NCBI GenBank assembly: GCA_004194705.1
Contig: SADC01000283.1
Coordinates: forward strand, 100,641-164,640
DNA: 64,000 bases
Direction of reading: 5' to 3'
Source: Ditylenchus dipsaci
Lineage: Eukaryota; Nematoda; Chromadorea; Rhabditida; Anguinidae
In this document: piece by piece, positions 11,512 to 30,584 of the stretch
Layout: each line of letters starts with the position of its first letter
Numbering within the stretch: the first letter of the stretch is position 1
Notes under the pieces: generated by a model
Databases searched by the model: none
Told to the model about the DNA's origin: nothing
The model's input: the letters and a program-made list of their open reading frames with translations, nothing else
Position numbers and translations under genes: made by a program

Positions 11512-12527
11512 TTTAATGCGGCTACGATCTCAAATTATTGATGATAGATTGTTGGTGTAGAAAAATAATTGTTGAACCAGAGCTCTTATTTGTAATTTAT
11601 TCCCATACTTGTATTTTATTGTTGTAAGGTCAGTCTCCGAAAAGTCAGCCCTTTGTTTATTTGGGCGGGGATTGTGGTTGGTGATTTTGGCCTTTTTTCG
11701 GTCACCTGTAAATAGGGTTTGAACGCTTTCTAAGTAATTTTCTAAAATGACAGAAAAGTTGTTTCCTAACAATTTTCGCACTAAAAAGTAGGTTTTCAAA
11801 AAAAAAATTTGTTACTAAAATTTGACAGCTCTTGCGATATTCAGCAAAGACCTCTTTATTTGGAAGGGCTTTATTCGGAAAATACAACAATAATGATTTA
11901 TAACAGCGAAAGTAACACAGGTCTTGACAACAAAACGTTTTTTAGGATTTTTTTCAAATGAAGAGAGCTTTGAAACGCCGAAAAACAAAGTCAGATTTAT
12001 TTATGCAATTAAAACACAATAATAAAGTTTTGCAACTACTTACGATAAAATTTTAATAATTATTTTGGGAGCTTGCCTTTCTGGCTGCTTTGCAAAGCTT
12101 TGCAAATGCAAAGCAGTTTTGCTTTGAGTGACATGTTTCTCACAAAAATTTGAAGGTATATAATGCTGCAAACAGCTGCATCCAGACACCATAGAGTTTG
12201 TAATAGTAAGCCGGTGTAGTTTGTCAGGTTTAAGCCAGTCACCAGAAAACAGAGAGAAATTTTTATTGATATTAGAAAAAATAATAGATTATAGAGTAAG
12301 TGTTGTAGAAGAATTGCGTACGTTTTTTGCATTGGCCATGCTGCTGTTTTTTTTCTGATTTTTTAGGATAAAGCAAGAGTAGGGCAGCGTATGTTAGAAT
12401 GGACTCTAGCATGAATCTAAAATATGTTTGAACCCGTCCTAACATACGCCAGCCAACCCTGCTTAAGCCTAAAAAAGAACAAAAACAACATGGGGGACCA
12501 AGCGAGAAAACACAGTCACTTCTTTAA
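11512..12527. other. intergenic, repeat-derived
   Basis: About 1 kb after the mlt-10-like stop. 11630-11830 repeats a module also at 3740-3850 and 16140-16320 (TTCTAAGTAATTTT followed by TAGGTTTTCAAAAAA). 12340-12515 is another fold-back with GCAAGAGTAGGGCAGCGTAT and its mirror. One possible exon is listed separately. Confidence 0.5.
12060..12332 (-). CDS. possible C-terminal exon of a serpentine receptor
   Basis: Open 90-residue stretch on the minus strand ending in a stop. It has two hydrophobic segments, NLLFFLISIKISLCFLVTGL (about residues 14-33) and LDAAVCSIIYLQIFV (about 49-63), then a basic tail RNMSLKAKLLCICK. The spacing resembles transmembrane segments 6 and 7 plus tail of nematode chemoreceptors. 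No upstream exons are seen: the DNA beyond is a fold-back and the PIF-like element. So it is at best a remnant or a last exon; a chance AT-rich hydrophobic frame is the alternative. Confidence 0.3.
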   Translation of the reverse strand: MQKTYAILLQHLLYNLLFFLISIKISLCFLVTGLNLTNYTGLLLQTLWCLDAAVCSIIYLQIFVRNMSLKAKLLCICKALQSSQKGKLPK

Positions 12528-12771
12528 TGCCTTGTTCACGTTGTAGAGTTAAATTTCGGGTAAGAGGTGTTCATGTACTCAAAAACCCGAACTCTAAAGT
12601 GTTCACGTACTTCAACTCAGAGTTCGAGATCGAGCTTGAAATTGCTAGTGTATATAAATTAGATGACTCAGAATCTCACCCCAGAGCCGTCTAAAGCCAC
12701 TAAAAGTTAGTTTTCGGGGGAGGGGGTGGTGTGGTTTAGTTCAAGGAATCCAAGTTATATGCATGAACACC

Positions 12772-13125
12772 AGGTGATATCCGGTTGATACACCGGTTGA
12801 TTAGGATTTTTTGGTAATCAACCGCCACATCAACCATCCACCGGTTGATTGGTCCTTGGCATCAACCGGTTGATCAAATGGTCAAATAGAAGGTTAATTT
12901 TGGTGAAATTTTCAGTTTTTTCCACCGGTAGATCAACCGGTTGATAGAAAATTTCCGGTAATCAACCGCCACGTCACAATCAACCGGTTAATGGTTTCTG
13001 GTTGATCGACCGGTTGATCAGGATTTTTTGCTTATCAACCGCCACATCAACCATCAACCGGTTGAGAAAGGTGATCAGCCAGTGGCCCACCGGCGAATAA
13101 ACCGGTTGAAAACGCCGGTTGATTG
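12772..13125. repeat. ATCAACCGGTTGAT palindromic minisatellite
   Basis: Repeated use of ATCAACCGGTTGAT and CCGGTTGATCAGGATTTTTT, interspersed with ATCAACCGCCACATCAACC. A weak relative occurs near 51175-51300 (TCAACCGCTACATTAATC). Confidence 0.7.
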
Positions 13126-13228
13126 CCAAAACTGAACTCGAGGTACGTGAACATCCTCGACTTAGAGTTCGGATCAAATGTGTTCACGTAACCAAAAACC
13201 TGAACTCTAACTCTAGCTCTAACAACTA

Positions 13229-13656
13229 GGGTGGTGCGGTTACGGTTTATTTTTGGATCCGGTTTATTTTTTCTCAGACATTTTTATCAAAGATTTGACA
13301 GAAATTTTCACATTTTGCGGACCCCTAATACTAAAATTTCTTCTTCTTCAAAATAGGATATTAAACGTACGAAAAAGTAAACAATAGTTGCACTAAAAAC
13401 CCGGTTAACCGAAAGAAATCAGGAAAAAAACCGACCGGTTTTTTTTGAACCGGTTTTTTTCCTGATTTCTTTCGGTTAACCGGGTTTTTAGTGCAACTAT
13501 TGTTTATTTTTTCGTACGTTTAATATCCTATTTTGAAGAAGAAGAAATTTTAGTATTAGGGGTCCGCAAAATGTAAAATTTCTGTCAAATCTTTGATAAA
13601 AATGTCTGAGAAAAAATAAACCGGATCCAAAAATAAACCGTAACCGCACCACCCTA
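13229..13656. repeat. 430-bp near-perfect palindrome
   Basis: AGGGTGGTGCGGTTACGGTT at the left mirrors AACCGTAACCGCACCACCCT at the right. The arms match through GGATATTAAACGTACGAAAA and AACCCGGTTAACCGAAAG to a short centre around ACCGACCGGT. Arms are almost identical, so the palindrome is young; it probably forms a separate fold-back inside the PIF-like element. Confidence 0.85.
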
Positions 13657-13950
13657 CTAACAACGTGAACAAGCCATAATAGGGCCAAGTAATTATTACT
13701 TTTGGTCGGAACTGAAAAATGGCGTCTTTTTAGGTTTTAGAGAGAAAGTTCAAATAGTGCCAGACATATAAACATTGAAAAAAATCATAACACCATCAGG
13801 TAGCCCTGCAACTTTAGTTTGAAAAATATCATTTGTTGCAATCATTTGTCGTATCATTTGTTGCAACATCTTCGCAAAATGTACCACAAAAGGTAAAAGT
13901 ATGAATCAGAAAGTCTGAAAAGTTATCTAATTCATAATAATTACCTTATA

Positions 13951-14175
13951 CAGTCGACGCTCGATATAACGAACCCCCAAAAGTTCGTTCCCACCTAGGG
14001 TCCGACACTTTTTTTAGCTCCATTTTTAAAGTCGTTTTCCAAATGTGATTCGCCAGTCTAGTCCGAAATATCTTAAGGATTCCGATTTTACCGGTCGTTT
14101 TTTGAAAATAAAATAACTTTATCATGAAGACCCGCAACGCTCAATAAAACGAACCTGCTCACGCAGAGTGCTGAG
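13951..14175. mobile_element. half of a Tc/mariner-type fold-back, cut by a hAT-like insertion
   Basis: Begins TA-CAGTCGACGCTCGATATAAC and carries the left arm seen in 54205-54629 (GTTCGTTCCCACCTAGGGTC, CCGATTTTACCGGTCG). It stops at 14175, where CAGTGTTGTGACTT starts; the right arm is missing. Confidence 0.7.
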
Positions 14176-15508
14176 CAGTGTTGTGACTTGGCTGAAAATT
14201 TTCCTCTCCTCTTCCTCATTCCTCATCGCCTCTAAAAAATTTTCCTCTCCTCATTCCTCTCCCTCGTCGCGTCTAAAATTCCTTCCTCTCCGCAGTCCTC
14301 TTCCTCTGAGGAACACTTTTTCCTTCCTCATTCCTCTAAATTTTCCTCATACGCTTTTCAGAATGAGCGAAACTGCAACTAACTCTACACCTGGCGATGG
14401 AAAGGTCTCAAAAGGAGGTTTGTTCGACTACTTCAAGGACACAACCACAAAGACTCCTACTGTACCCCAGAGGACAGTCTCAATTGATGTGTGCGCGCCG
14501 TTTCCTCGAAAGTTCATTTCCCCGAAAAGTTCGTTTACGCATATTGTTTCATCCACAAAAATCTGTCCCGACATAAATGTTTGGTTGCTCCTCGTTGAAT
14601 TGATCCTCCAAATTTGTAGGGTTCGAATCCCGGTGGTAGCAAAAGCTTTTTCTTTGCTGAAATATTTTCTTTGCTGAAAAATTAGAGATCAGATTTTCAG
14701 CTTTTCTTATAAAATTTTGAGTACAGGTCCGATGAAAGTCCAGAATTTATGTCAAATACAAGGCAAAAGTTGAAACGCAACTTCTTTTGTATAAGGTTTG
14801 CGAGGTTTGTATTTCAGAGGGTGAGTTATACACCAAAAGAAAGCTGAGAATCTCCGCTTGCAGAAAATACAGATAGAATTTTCAAAATACAGATTTTATA
14901 AAGCTAGAAGCCATTTCAAGTCTAAAACACGTTTTTCTAGTCAAATTTGAGGAGTTCTTTTAATTTCCCGCGAAATTCGCTTGAAAAGCTAAATGACACA
15001 CTTTCGGTCGTTTTGAAAAGCCGGGCTACTGTCAAACCATGTTTAGAACGCTTTAATTAGTGCAGAAAACAAACTTTGGAACCCAAAAACGTAAAAAATT
15101 TTGATCCAAGTGGACGACCGCTTGGTTTTGTTAGTACATGCGACATCCAGCAAAACTACGGTCAGTTCATAGAAAAAATGTTTGAACTAACAAATATATG
15201 CCTACCCTGAACCTAATGCTTTTCCTAAGTTAGACAATAGATGGGATGAAAAGTGAAAAAAATCACATATTTACCTACGGGCCACAAATACGGTGGGGGC
15301 CCAAGGAGGTAAACCTGGACTTTATTGACTGAAGGCTCAGTTTTGAGGAAAATTTTTGTCTTCCTCATTGTCTCAAAAAAAATTCCTCTCCTCTTCCTCT
15401 TTCTCATCGCTCTAAAAAAGTTTTCCTCTTCCTCATTCCTCTTCCTCTGAGGAGAGGAAGAGGAGAGGAATGAGGATGAGGAATGAGGATGAGGAAGTCA
15501 CAACACTG
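14176..15508. mobile_element. hAT-like element or composite A
   Basis: Ends CAGTGTTGTGACTT and AAGTCACAACACTG, with CCTCTTCCTCATTCC-rich subterminal runs at both sides. The terminal sequence resembles hAT elements. The two flanking 8-mers differ (GTGCTGAG and ATCGGCAT), so the two ends probably come from different insertions. 14700-15220 matches 24780-25440 in inverse orientation. The stretch GGGTTCGAATCCCGGTGGTA near 14618 looks like a tRNA T-arm. Confidence 0.6.
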
Positions 15509-15619
15509 ATCGGCATACAAAACTAAGTTTTATGTACCTTTTTGTCGTGTATTTGACGTCAAATCTGGACTTTAATAAGGTCCATACTCAAATTTGTATA
15601 GGAAAAGTTGAAAATCGGA

Positions 15620-15778
15620 TACAGTTGACGCTCTATATAAGATACTGCTAGGGGACTGGCCTGAGATTTTTCTTATAAAGAGCGTATCTTATGAGGAGTC
15701 TATTTTATAGGTGAAACATTGGTTGCAAAACCAAACGATCTGGTCTGGAAGCGTATCTTATGGAGAGCGTTGATTGTA
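15620..15778. mobile_element. 155-bp TA-inserted MITE
   Basis: TA-CAGTTGACGCTCTATATAAG ... TTATGGAGAGCGTTGATTG-TA. Inner repeats TAAAGAGCGTATCTTATGAG. A right-end remnant of the same family (TATGGAGAGCGTCGACTG-TA) lies at 22535-22561. Confidence 0.75.
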
Positions 15779-15867
15779 TTCATGACTTATTTTTGACTTT
15801 GCGTCTAATGGGCTGATAATAAAAATTGTGAAAAATATAAAAAACCGAAGGTATCGAAGGGTGAGAT

Positions 15868-15958
15868 TGAACTCGTGACCTTGAAGAAAATAGCCTTATT
15901 TGCTATATAAAATCGTGTGACAAACAGCTTTACCCACTGGGCATGTAGACCCCTCTAT
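15868..15958 (-). repeat. tRNA-like SINE or tRNA pseudogene
   Basis: On the minus strand an A-box-like TGCCCAGTGGGTAAAGC is followed about 60 nt later by a B-box-like CACGAGTTCAATCTCACC. The anticodon region cannot be folded convincingly and no acceptor stem closes, so this is not a working tRNA gene. Confidence 0.4.
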
Positions 15959-16439
15959 AAACTGTAACCGAATGAAATTGGGCGTTTTGAAAAGCCGTGC
16001 GTATACCAATAATACCATTTGAAAATCCATAAGGAAAACCAAGGCAATTTTAGCTTATCTTGACAGGTTTCTCGAGTTGCCAGATTTAAATTTTTTCCAT
16101 TTTTCCCTGAAAATATTAAAATTTTGGACCCTAGTAGCGAATAACCACCCCCCCCCCCCTAATTTTTTTTCAAAATGAGGTTTTAACCATTTCTAAGTAA
16201 TTCTTATGCGCTTAAAACGATAAAAAGGGTGTTTTCAGGCATTTTCTGACCTAAAAAGTTGATTTTTGGAAAAAAAATTTTGACCAAAATTCGACATTTT
16301 GCCTTGGGGGACCAAGGTATTATACCTCGTTTTGTCACTGGAGCTAGGCAAAAAGAGTCTCCATTTGCATTTTATGATCAAGAGTCCTGCTCGGAATTAT
16401 GTCTAAGGTAAGTCAGTGCGCGCCATCTCTCTCTCTCTA

Positions 16440-17500
16440 ACTCTCATCTTTAACTCTCAAGCCCCTGCGCCCCGTAGGGGCGCAGTGGGCTTGGGGCTTG
16501 GAGTTGGGGGGGGGGGTGGTCTTCTATTTTTTGAACTCGTCGCGCCGAAGGCGCGGAAAAAATTTCGAGTCAAACTTTTTTTACGCCATCCTCTGATCGC
16601 TTCTAATTTTCTATATAACATTGTTGAAACAGCGTTTAAACATCAAAAGCACTTATTCTATATTCATAGTTCACCCACTGTTTCTCTGAGGCGTTCTACC
16701 TAAATTTATTTTGGGCGTATTGGAATTTCGCAGCAAATCATCTTAATTTTTCAGCAAATTTTGTTTCACCTTTTCTATTAGTTTACATATACTTTTTCGG
16801 AAAGTATTAACAAAATTGTGTAGCTAAAGTGTCATTTAGTGTAATAACTTTGCAGAATGTCTGAGTATAGCCTCTGGATTGCCAAGGCCAAACCACAGGG
16901 GGGACCAAGCGAAAATTGTGTTTTTCACATTATATATCAAATAAATTCCTATGAAAAATTGAGTTGTTCTGCGTTCACAGAATTTCGGAATTTGTCCTAG
17001 ACAAAAAGTTATGGCCTATTAAAAGTGTTCGAATTTCTCGACTCACCCTGTACTTTTCGAAAAAAGGGTTAGAAAATCAAAAAGAAAAGAGCGAGACAAA
17101 AATTGCTGCGAAATTAAGATAATTATCTGCTAAATATCGTTATGCCTTCTTTTTATCTGACCTATGCTGCCAACTTATTTTCTTGTTCCTTAAACGTAAA
17201 CCGAACTCACTACTACTCACTAATAGAAAAGTTAAAACAAAATTTGCTGAAAAATGAAGATTTTCCAAATAAATTCCAATACGCCCAAAATAAATTTAGC
17301 TAGAACGCCTCTGAGAGAAACAGTGGGTAAACTATGAATATAAAATCACTGCTTCTGATTTTTAAACGCTTTTTCAACAATGTTATGTGGAAAATTAGAA
17401 GCGATCAGAGGATGGCGTAAAAAATCATGACTCAAAACTTTTTTCCGCGCCTTCGGCGCGGCGAGTTCCAAAAATAAAAGCCCACGCCCCCCCCTAAATC
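16440..17500. repeat. 1-kb inverted repeat with GC-rich ends
   Basis: TCGCGCCGAAGGCGCGGAAA at 16540 mirrors CCGCGCCTTCGGCGCGGCGA at 17445. The arms continue through CGCCATCCTCTGATCGCTTC and TTCACCCACTGTTTCTCTGA to about 16770 on the left and 17245 on the right. The 450-bp centre (16800-17240) is not repeated elsewhere in the window. No coding capacity seen. Confidence 0.75.
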
Positions 17501-17574
17501 TTGCTAAAACGTAATTTTGGTACTACCACCTGAGTACATATTTCTCTGTGTTACCACCTCAATACTACTGGTCC

Positions 17575-18110
17575 CTTAAAAATATTTCAGCAAAGAAAAA
17601 GTTCAGCAAAGAAAATATTTCAGCAAAGAAAAAGCTTTTGCTACCACCGGGATTCGAACCCTACAAATTTGGAGGATCAATTCAACGAGGAGCAACCAAA
17701 CATTTATGTCGGGACAGATTTTTGTGGGTGAAACAATATGCGTAAACGAACTTTTCGGGGAAATGAACTTTCGAGGAAACGGCGCGCACCCATCAATTTG
17801 TCCGCTGGGGGTACATTGCGTCAAAGTAGGAGTCTTTGTGGTTGTGTCCTTGAAGTAGTCGAACAAACCTCCTTTTGAGACCTTTCCATCGCCAGGTGTA
17901 GAGTTAGTTGCAGTTTCGCTCATTCTGAAAAGCGTATGAGGAAAATTTAGAGGAATGAGGAAGGAAAAAGTGTTCCTCAGAGGAAGAGGACTGCGGAGAG
18001 GAAGGAATTTTAGACGCGACGAGGAAGAGGAATGAGGAGAGGAAAATTTTTTAGAGGCGATGAGGAATGAGGAAGAGGAGAGGAAAATTTTCAGCCAAGT
18101 CACAACACTG
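17575..18110 (-). mobile_element. hAT-like end B
   Basis: Inverse copy of 14176-14690, including the T-arm-like stretch GCTACCACCGGGATTCGAAC and the CCTCTTCC-rich end, finishing CAAGTCACAACACTG. The other terminus is absent. The outer flank ATGCCGAT (18111-18118) is the reverse complement of the flank of element A at 15509-15516. Confidence 0.6.
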
Positions 18111-19534
18111 ATGCCGATGCGGGGGCTTGTATTTCAGAAGGCGAGTTTTACACCAAAAGAAAGCTGAGGATCTCCCCTTTCTTGAAAGACAGATAAAAAT
18201 TTTGACGTTACTCGGTTTGAAACCCCCTCCCCTCTTCCCCCAAGAAAAGCTACTCGGTTTTGAAACCCCCCAATAATTTTTCAGGTACCCCAAAAACCAT
18301 GCTTTTTTCTGAAAGATGCTGAAATTTTTACAAGTTGTGCCTAAACCTAATGCATAGGCTCCGAAGCATTAGTCTATTGCTAAGCCTAAAATTTTTGGGG
18401 TGGGTGGAGGGTGGTGGATCGTTGTTTGTAAAACCGGGCTAAAGTATAGCATAGCAACTCCTCCCGAAAAGTGATTTTAACTACTTTTTTGTATGTTTTA
18501 GGACCTGAAACGTGTAGTAAACATGTTTTTAGGTGGGGGACGGCACTTTTGAAAAAAAATTTTTGACTAAATTTTGACTTTTGGCCTTTGGGGACCAAGG
18601 TAATTCAACCTAAAAGGGTACTTGGATACCTCTAAAAGACAGGATTTGAATATAGTTTCCATAATTGGGACCTACCGCATAAATAAACTCTGGTATGCAT
18701 ACATTTTCATGCATCCAGAGTCACTTTAAGGTGAGTGGTGTCTAAGGTATGTGGTGATCGCATCTCAACCTCAAGCAACCAAGCCGCCTGCGCTTCTGAA
18801 GTGGAGTAGCGCCAAATTTTTTAAATACAGAATTTCGAAAATAGAAACCATTTTGAGTCTGAAACAGGTTTTTATAGTCAAACGTAAGAAGTTTCTAATT
18901 TCTCGCAAAAATGTTTTCAAAAGGCTAAACTGAACGGCATGAAAAGCCGTGATACGGTCCAACTTCGACAAAGTGACACTCTTAAAGTTCGATCCCTATT
19001 TAAGTATAATAAAAAATTGTTGGACCTAGCCTAAGATTAAGCTCTCAGGGTGACACCTTTTTGAGTTTGACTGTTGAAAAATTTATGTCGAAAAAATTCA
19101 TAGAGACCACGGCAAATTTCGGTTACACGTTTCTCGAGTCTCCAAATTCCATTTTGTCTGTCTGTTAGCGAAAAATATTGAGGTTCCATTATTGAATCGA
19201 CTTTGCTCTATAAGATGGCCTTGTCAGAATTTTCGAAGGATTCAATTTTTCCAGTTTAAGGTTTTGAAGTTATAGAAATAAATTTTTGGATGACTTAATA
19301 AAAAGAAGTTATGCCACAAATTTTCATAGAGGGAAGCAGATAATATTTTTTAATGAGAAAATACAATTTTCACTATATGCTTGTTAGTTAGAAAATTAAT
19401 ATTTCTCAGCGAAATTGTTAAATGAGTAACGAAAATACTATAAAAACACACGCTATAACTATTTTATCAAAAAAACCAATTCGAATATACAAAAAAATTA
19501 AAAGATTTTTTTAACTAGAAAAAAAATTGTTATA
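18111..19534. other. intergenic repeats, no gene seen
   Basis: Contains a copy of the ACTCTGGTATGCATACAT / ATGCATCCAGAGTCAC repeat (18690-18760) and decayed CCAAGG-type sequence (18585-18600). Short hydrophobic frames here lack splice context or family marks. Confidence 0.5.
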
Positions 19535-19946
19535 CAGTCGAACCTCTATATAACATAATTCAAGGGACCGCCAAAAACCTTACATTATATAGAGGTTATG
19601 TTATATAAAGTAGCCATCCCGAAAATTAAAACAACCATCGAAAACCATAGATTCGAAAGAAAATGGTAATTTTTGATTCCTCACCACCTTAATGTAAACA
19701 AATTTCTTATATAGACTGAATAAATCTGATTTTTGGAGAAATTAACTAATTTTTTGAGAAATTTAATAGATTTATGTTATATAAAGGGGCGTTTATTCGG
19801 CAAGAGCCAGAAAAAAATTTATCTTATAGGGAGTTTTATGTTATATAGAGGTAAAAGTTATGTTATATAGAGGTTCACTTTGGCTTTATTTCAATCAGAC
19901 CAACCAAACTGATTTTTGAGTTATGTTATAGACAGTTTCGACTGTA
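19533..19946. mobile_element. 410-bp pogo/Tc-type non-autonomous element
   Basis: TA-CAGTCGAACCTCTATATAAC ... TATAGACAGTTTCGACTG-TA. Many internal repeats of TTATGTTATATAGAGG. No reading frame. Confidence 0.75.
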
Positions 19947-20713
19947 CTGACGCTCAGTCTGAAAAACAACTTTTGTGTAGTCACTAAAAAGATGAACCTA
20001 TTTTCTCATAAATTAACGAGCGGAAAATCTCTTCGGATCTCTGAAAAAATCTCAAATTTCGACGCTATTCGTTTTTAACCTTCACTACATCCTTCAAACC
20101 ACCCCTCACCTAAAAAAAGAAAAAAATCTTATAATCAATCAGTTTGTTATATTTGAATATTTTAGCTAATTAACTAGTACAGTCGACGTTAGTCCGAGTG
20201 AACCTCCTGGAGACCGACCTCAGGAGAACTGAATAAAAGCATAGAATAACACACTGCACACCGTTTTAAAAGTTGAAATCATGAGTGGTAGCAAAACTTT
20301 GCAATACGATTTTTGACCAAAAAACAATCATGGAAATGTTTCCAATCGATTCATCATTATTTTTCAGACTGAGTTCAGCCCAATCACTGAAAAAATGCAA
20401 AAAAAATAAAATTTACACCCAAAGGGGTCCGAACCTGCAACCTATAAATGTGGTTTTATTTAAATTAAGACGATTTCCATGCGAGACCAGATACGGAAAA
20501 GAAGATACACTCCCCCCCCCTTTTTTTTTTAACGGAACTCGGACCATTTTAGCCGAATCAATTTGGCCCGAACCGAAAGTCAAGTGAAACACAATTCTGG
20601 CCAATATACTACGAAAATGAACCAAAAGATAGATTTTTCCAGTTAACAGCGAAGATATAACTGGAAACAAGAAAACTTCATAAGGCTTTGTTGAACAAAC
20701 CGATACCATACAA

Positions 20714-21743
20714 CACACCTTAAAAAGAACTTTCGTTTTTTTCGACTTTGGGGGGTGAAAGGGTGTTTTTGTTCCAACTCAAAAAAAAATCTCAAAAGTT
20801 TTCTTATTCTGCCCTGAAGTCAGGGCAAAACAAGAGTAGTCAGCAGACTACCCTGATTATGCCTCCAAAAAAGTAAATTCAGGAGTTGACTCCAAATCGA
20901 CCGGATCTGACCCGCCATTGGGACGTATTCAGAGCACTTCAGATACTACTCTGGTTCTGCCCTATGGACCAAAACAAGTCTTAGTACGCCCTAAGTCAGG
21001 GCAAAATAAGAGCACTCCAGAAACTACTCTGGATGTGCACCATGTCGGGGCCTATTAAGAGTACTTTTCAGAGGTGATTGATTTCGCTCCATCAATTAGA
21101 CACAGATTGAGACGGTGTTCAAAACATCTCAGGATTAGTTAGTTCCATGGCTCAGTGGAAAAGTGGGGGTGTGGTGGAAAAATATGGTCGTGAGTTAGAC
21201 TCCCACTGGTTGTGTGTCCTTTTTACTTGACAGTTTATCAAGATATCACATTTTAACTCATTTTGAGCACCTACTAATCCTGTGTCGTTTTGAGCACCCA
21301 TTCATCATGATTCGTTTTCAGCACCCACTCAACCAGACTCGGTTTGAACACTTATCCGATAGGAGTCAATCTGTAAAAAGACTATTTCTGACTAACTTTG
21401 ATTGGCATCTAGGAAACCCTCCAAAAGTGCTCTGGATGTGTCCTATCTTGGGGGGTATAATGAGTAGTTTTTGGAGGTGACTGATTCTGCCCCGTCAACC
21501 GGATAAATTCGTGAGTTTTTCTTATGACGGCCTATGTGCTCCATCCTCCTTTGGAATAAGAGTACTTTTCCAAAAAGTGCATATTTGTCTCATCGACGAG
21601 AAAAAACACGAGTTTTCCAAAACTACTCTTTTTCATTTTTTTTGCTCCGGTCATATTAGGTCGATTTTCGAGATTTTCGGTCAAGGGACAAAAACACCCT
21701 TTTACCCCCCAAAGTCGAAAAAGGGTCTTTTTGAGGCGTGTTA
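20714..21743. mobile_element. 1-kb element with long inverted ends
   Basis: The left end reads CGACTTTGGGGGGTGAAAGG then GTGTTTTTGTTCC; the right end mirrors it (GGGACAAAAACACCC ... CCCCCCAAAGTCG). Internal direct repeats of GAGCACTTCAGATACTACTCTGG type (near 20935, 21015, 21427). It also holds the A-box-like TGGCTCAGTGGAAAAGTGG at 21154 followed by GTGAGTTAGACTCCCACTGG, again tRNA-like. No coding frame. Confidence 0.5.
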
Positions 21744-22097
21744 TACTAATTTAAATCACTGAAAGCTCATATCTAAGTCTTATATTAAAAGCTTCATCGT
21801 AGAAAAAGACCAGATAGACGGCAAAAATTTTGATGGAGATTAGGTGGAGCTTTGCGCATGGACAAATTTCAAACGCTTTTTTCAAACTTGTACATATGTG
21901 CAAATTTGCACATTTTGACAACTCTGGGTTTAAATAGCCCACCATAATTTTTTTCAACGCAGATTGTGACAGAACGGAAAATATTGAGCTATGTTAACAA
22001 ACTCCCATTAACATACACCTATTTTGGATTTCGGTGTATGGTGTATACTTTGACTGTTTACCATGTTTTTCAACTGGGCCTTGGCAAAAAAAGAATC

Positions 22098-22349
22098 TAC
22101 CGTATTTCCTCTAATATACGACACCCTCTAATAAACCGACACCCCTACTTCGAGGGTCCGTATCTCAGTCCAAAGAAAGAAATTTACATCGCTTTTTTTG
22201 CGTTTTCTTAGCTCCCACGAGCTCTATCGATTCCGCTTTTTCGATTTTGGATCTTCATCCAAAATTGTCGAGATCGACCCAAAATTTTCACGATTTTTGA
22301 GGGGTTGAAAAATAAACCGACATGTCGGTATATTAGAGGAAATACGGTA
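22098..22349. mobile_element. ACCGTATTTCC-family fold-back
   Basis: TA-CCGTATTTCCTCTAATATAC ... TATATTAGAGGAAATACGG-TA. Shares the inner block CCCACGAGCTCTATCGATTC with 3240-3488. The host site is followed by TGTTAATGGGAG, the same flank as the copy ending at 29601. Confidence 0.8.
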
Positions 22350-23066
22350 TGTTAATGGGAGTTTTTGCTTTTTAAATGTCGATGCATCCAGAGTCACTTT
22401 CGAGTGATTTGTGTCTGATTTGGTTTTTTCACCAGTTTTTTCACCAATCGGTTTTTTCACCAAAAATTTGTTTATTTTACTAACCGAATAACCAGAAATA
22501 TTGGTTTGTTATGAAGAGAGTTCGTCGTAAGGATGGTATTTTATGGAGAGCGTCGACTGTAGTAACAGCAAGGTTGGCGACTCGACCCTTCCTTTTTCAC
22601 TTTTTTGGTTGAAATTTTGGATTTTCCGACTTTCGAATCAACTCACTGAGTAGAAAATTTAGATTTAATCGAATAAATATTTTTTGAATCGTTTAAAATT
22701 ATTAGTAAAATTTACTTATTTAAAAAGTAACTTTCTATTCTTTTTACAAAAATCAAATAATTCTTACATTTTTTAGAATAATTGTGTCTTGAAGCCTGTT
22801 AATCTTTGTTATTTTCAGACCAAAAATTTTGTCTAGACTTTGACACTACATACAAAACTCACCAAAAGTTATTTTCAACCTATTTAAAAATAAAATTTTG
22901 AGTTGCAAAAGCTGAAAAATTTCAATATTTGTAGCATAAATTCCCAAGGAGTCGTGTCTTTATAACACTCAAAGTTGTCAACAAAACTTTTAATAGAATT
23001 TAAAGCTACCTTTATTTATCCTATTAGTCTTTTGACAGAACACATTTTTTATTTGTAACACTTGAA

Positions 23067-30584
<7,518 letters not shown>

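Larger units (their letters stand above)
12528..13676. mobile_element. PIF/Harbinger-like non-autonomous element
   Basis: Ends TGCCTTGTTCACGTTGT and ACAACGTGAACAAGCCA, flanked by TAA at 12525-12527 and 13677-13679. A 3-bp TAA duplication is the PIF/Harbinger habit. Subterminal repeats of GAACTCTAA/TTAGAGTTCG type are shared with the 389-bp copy at 47564-47952. The interior has been invaded or expanded by the CCGGTTGAT minisatellite and a 430-bp palindrome. No transposase is seen. Confidence 0.75.

Noticed and set aside
12772..13125. CRISPR-like array
   Set aside because: Repeats are irregularly spaced palindromic minisatellite units without unique spacers, in a eukaryotic intergenic transposon.
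14618..14640. Functional tRNA gene
   Set aside because: T-arm and part of an acceptor stem only. No matching 5' acceptor strand, D-arm or anticodon stem; present in several repeat copies.
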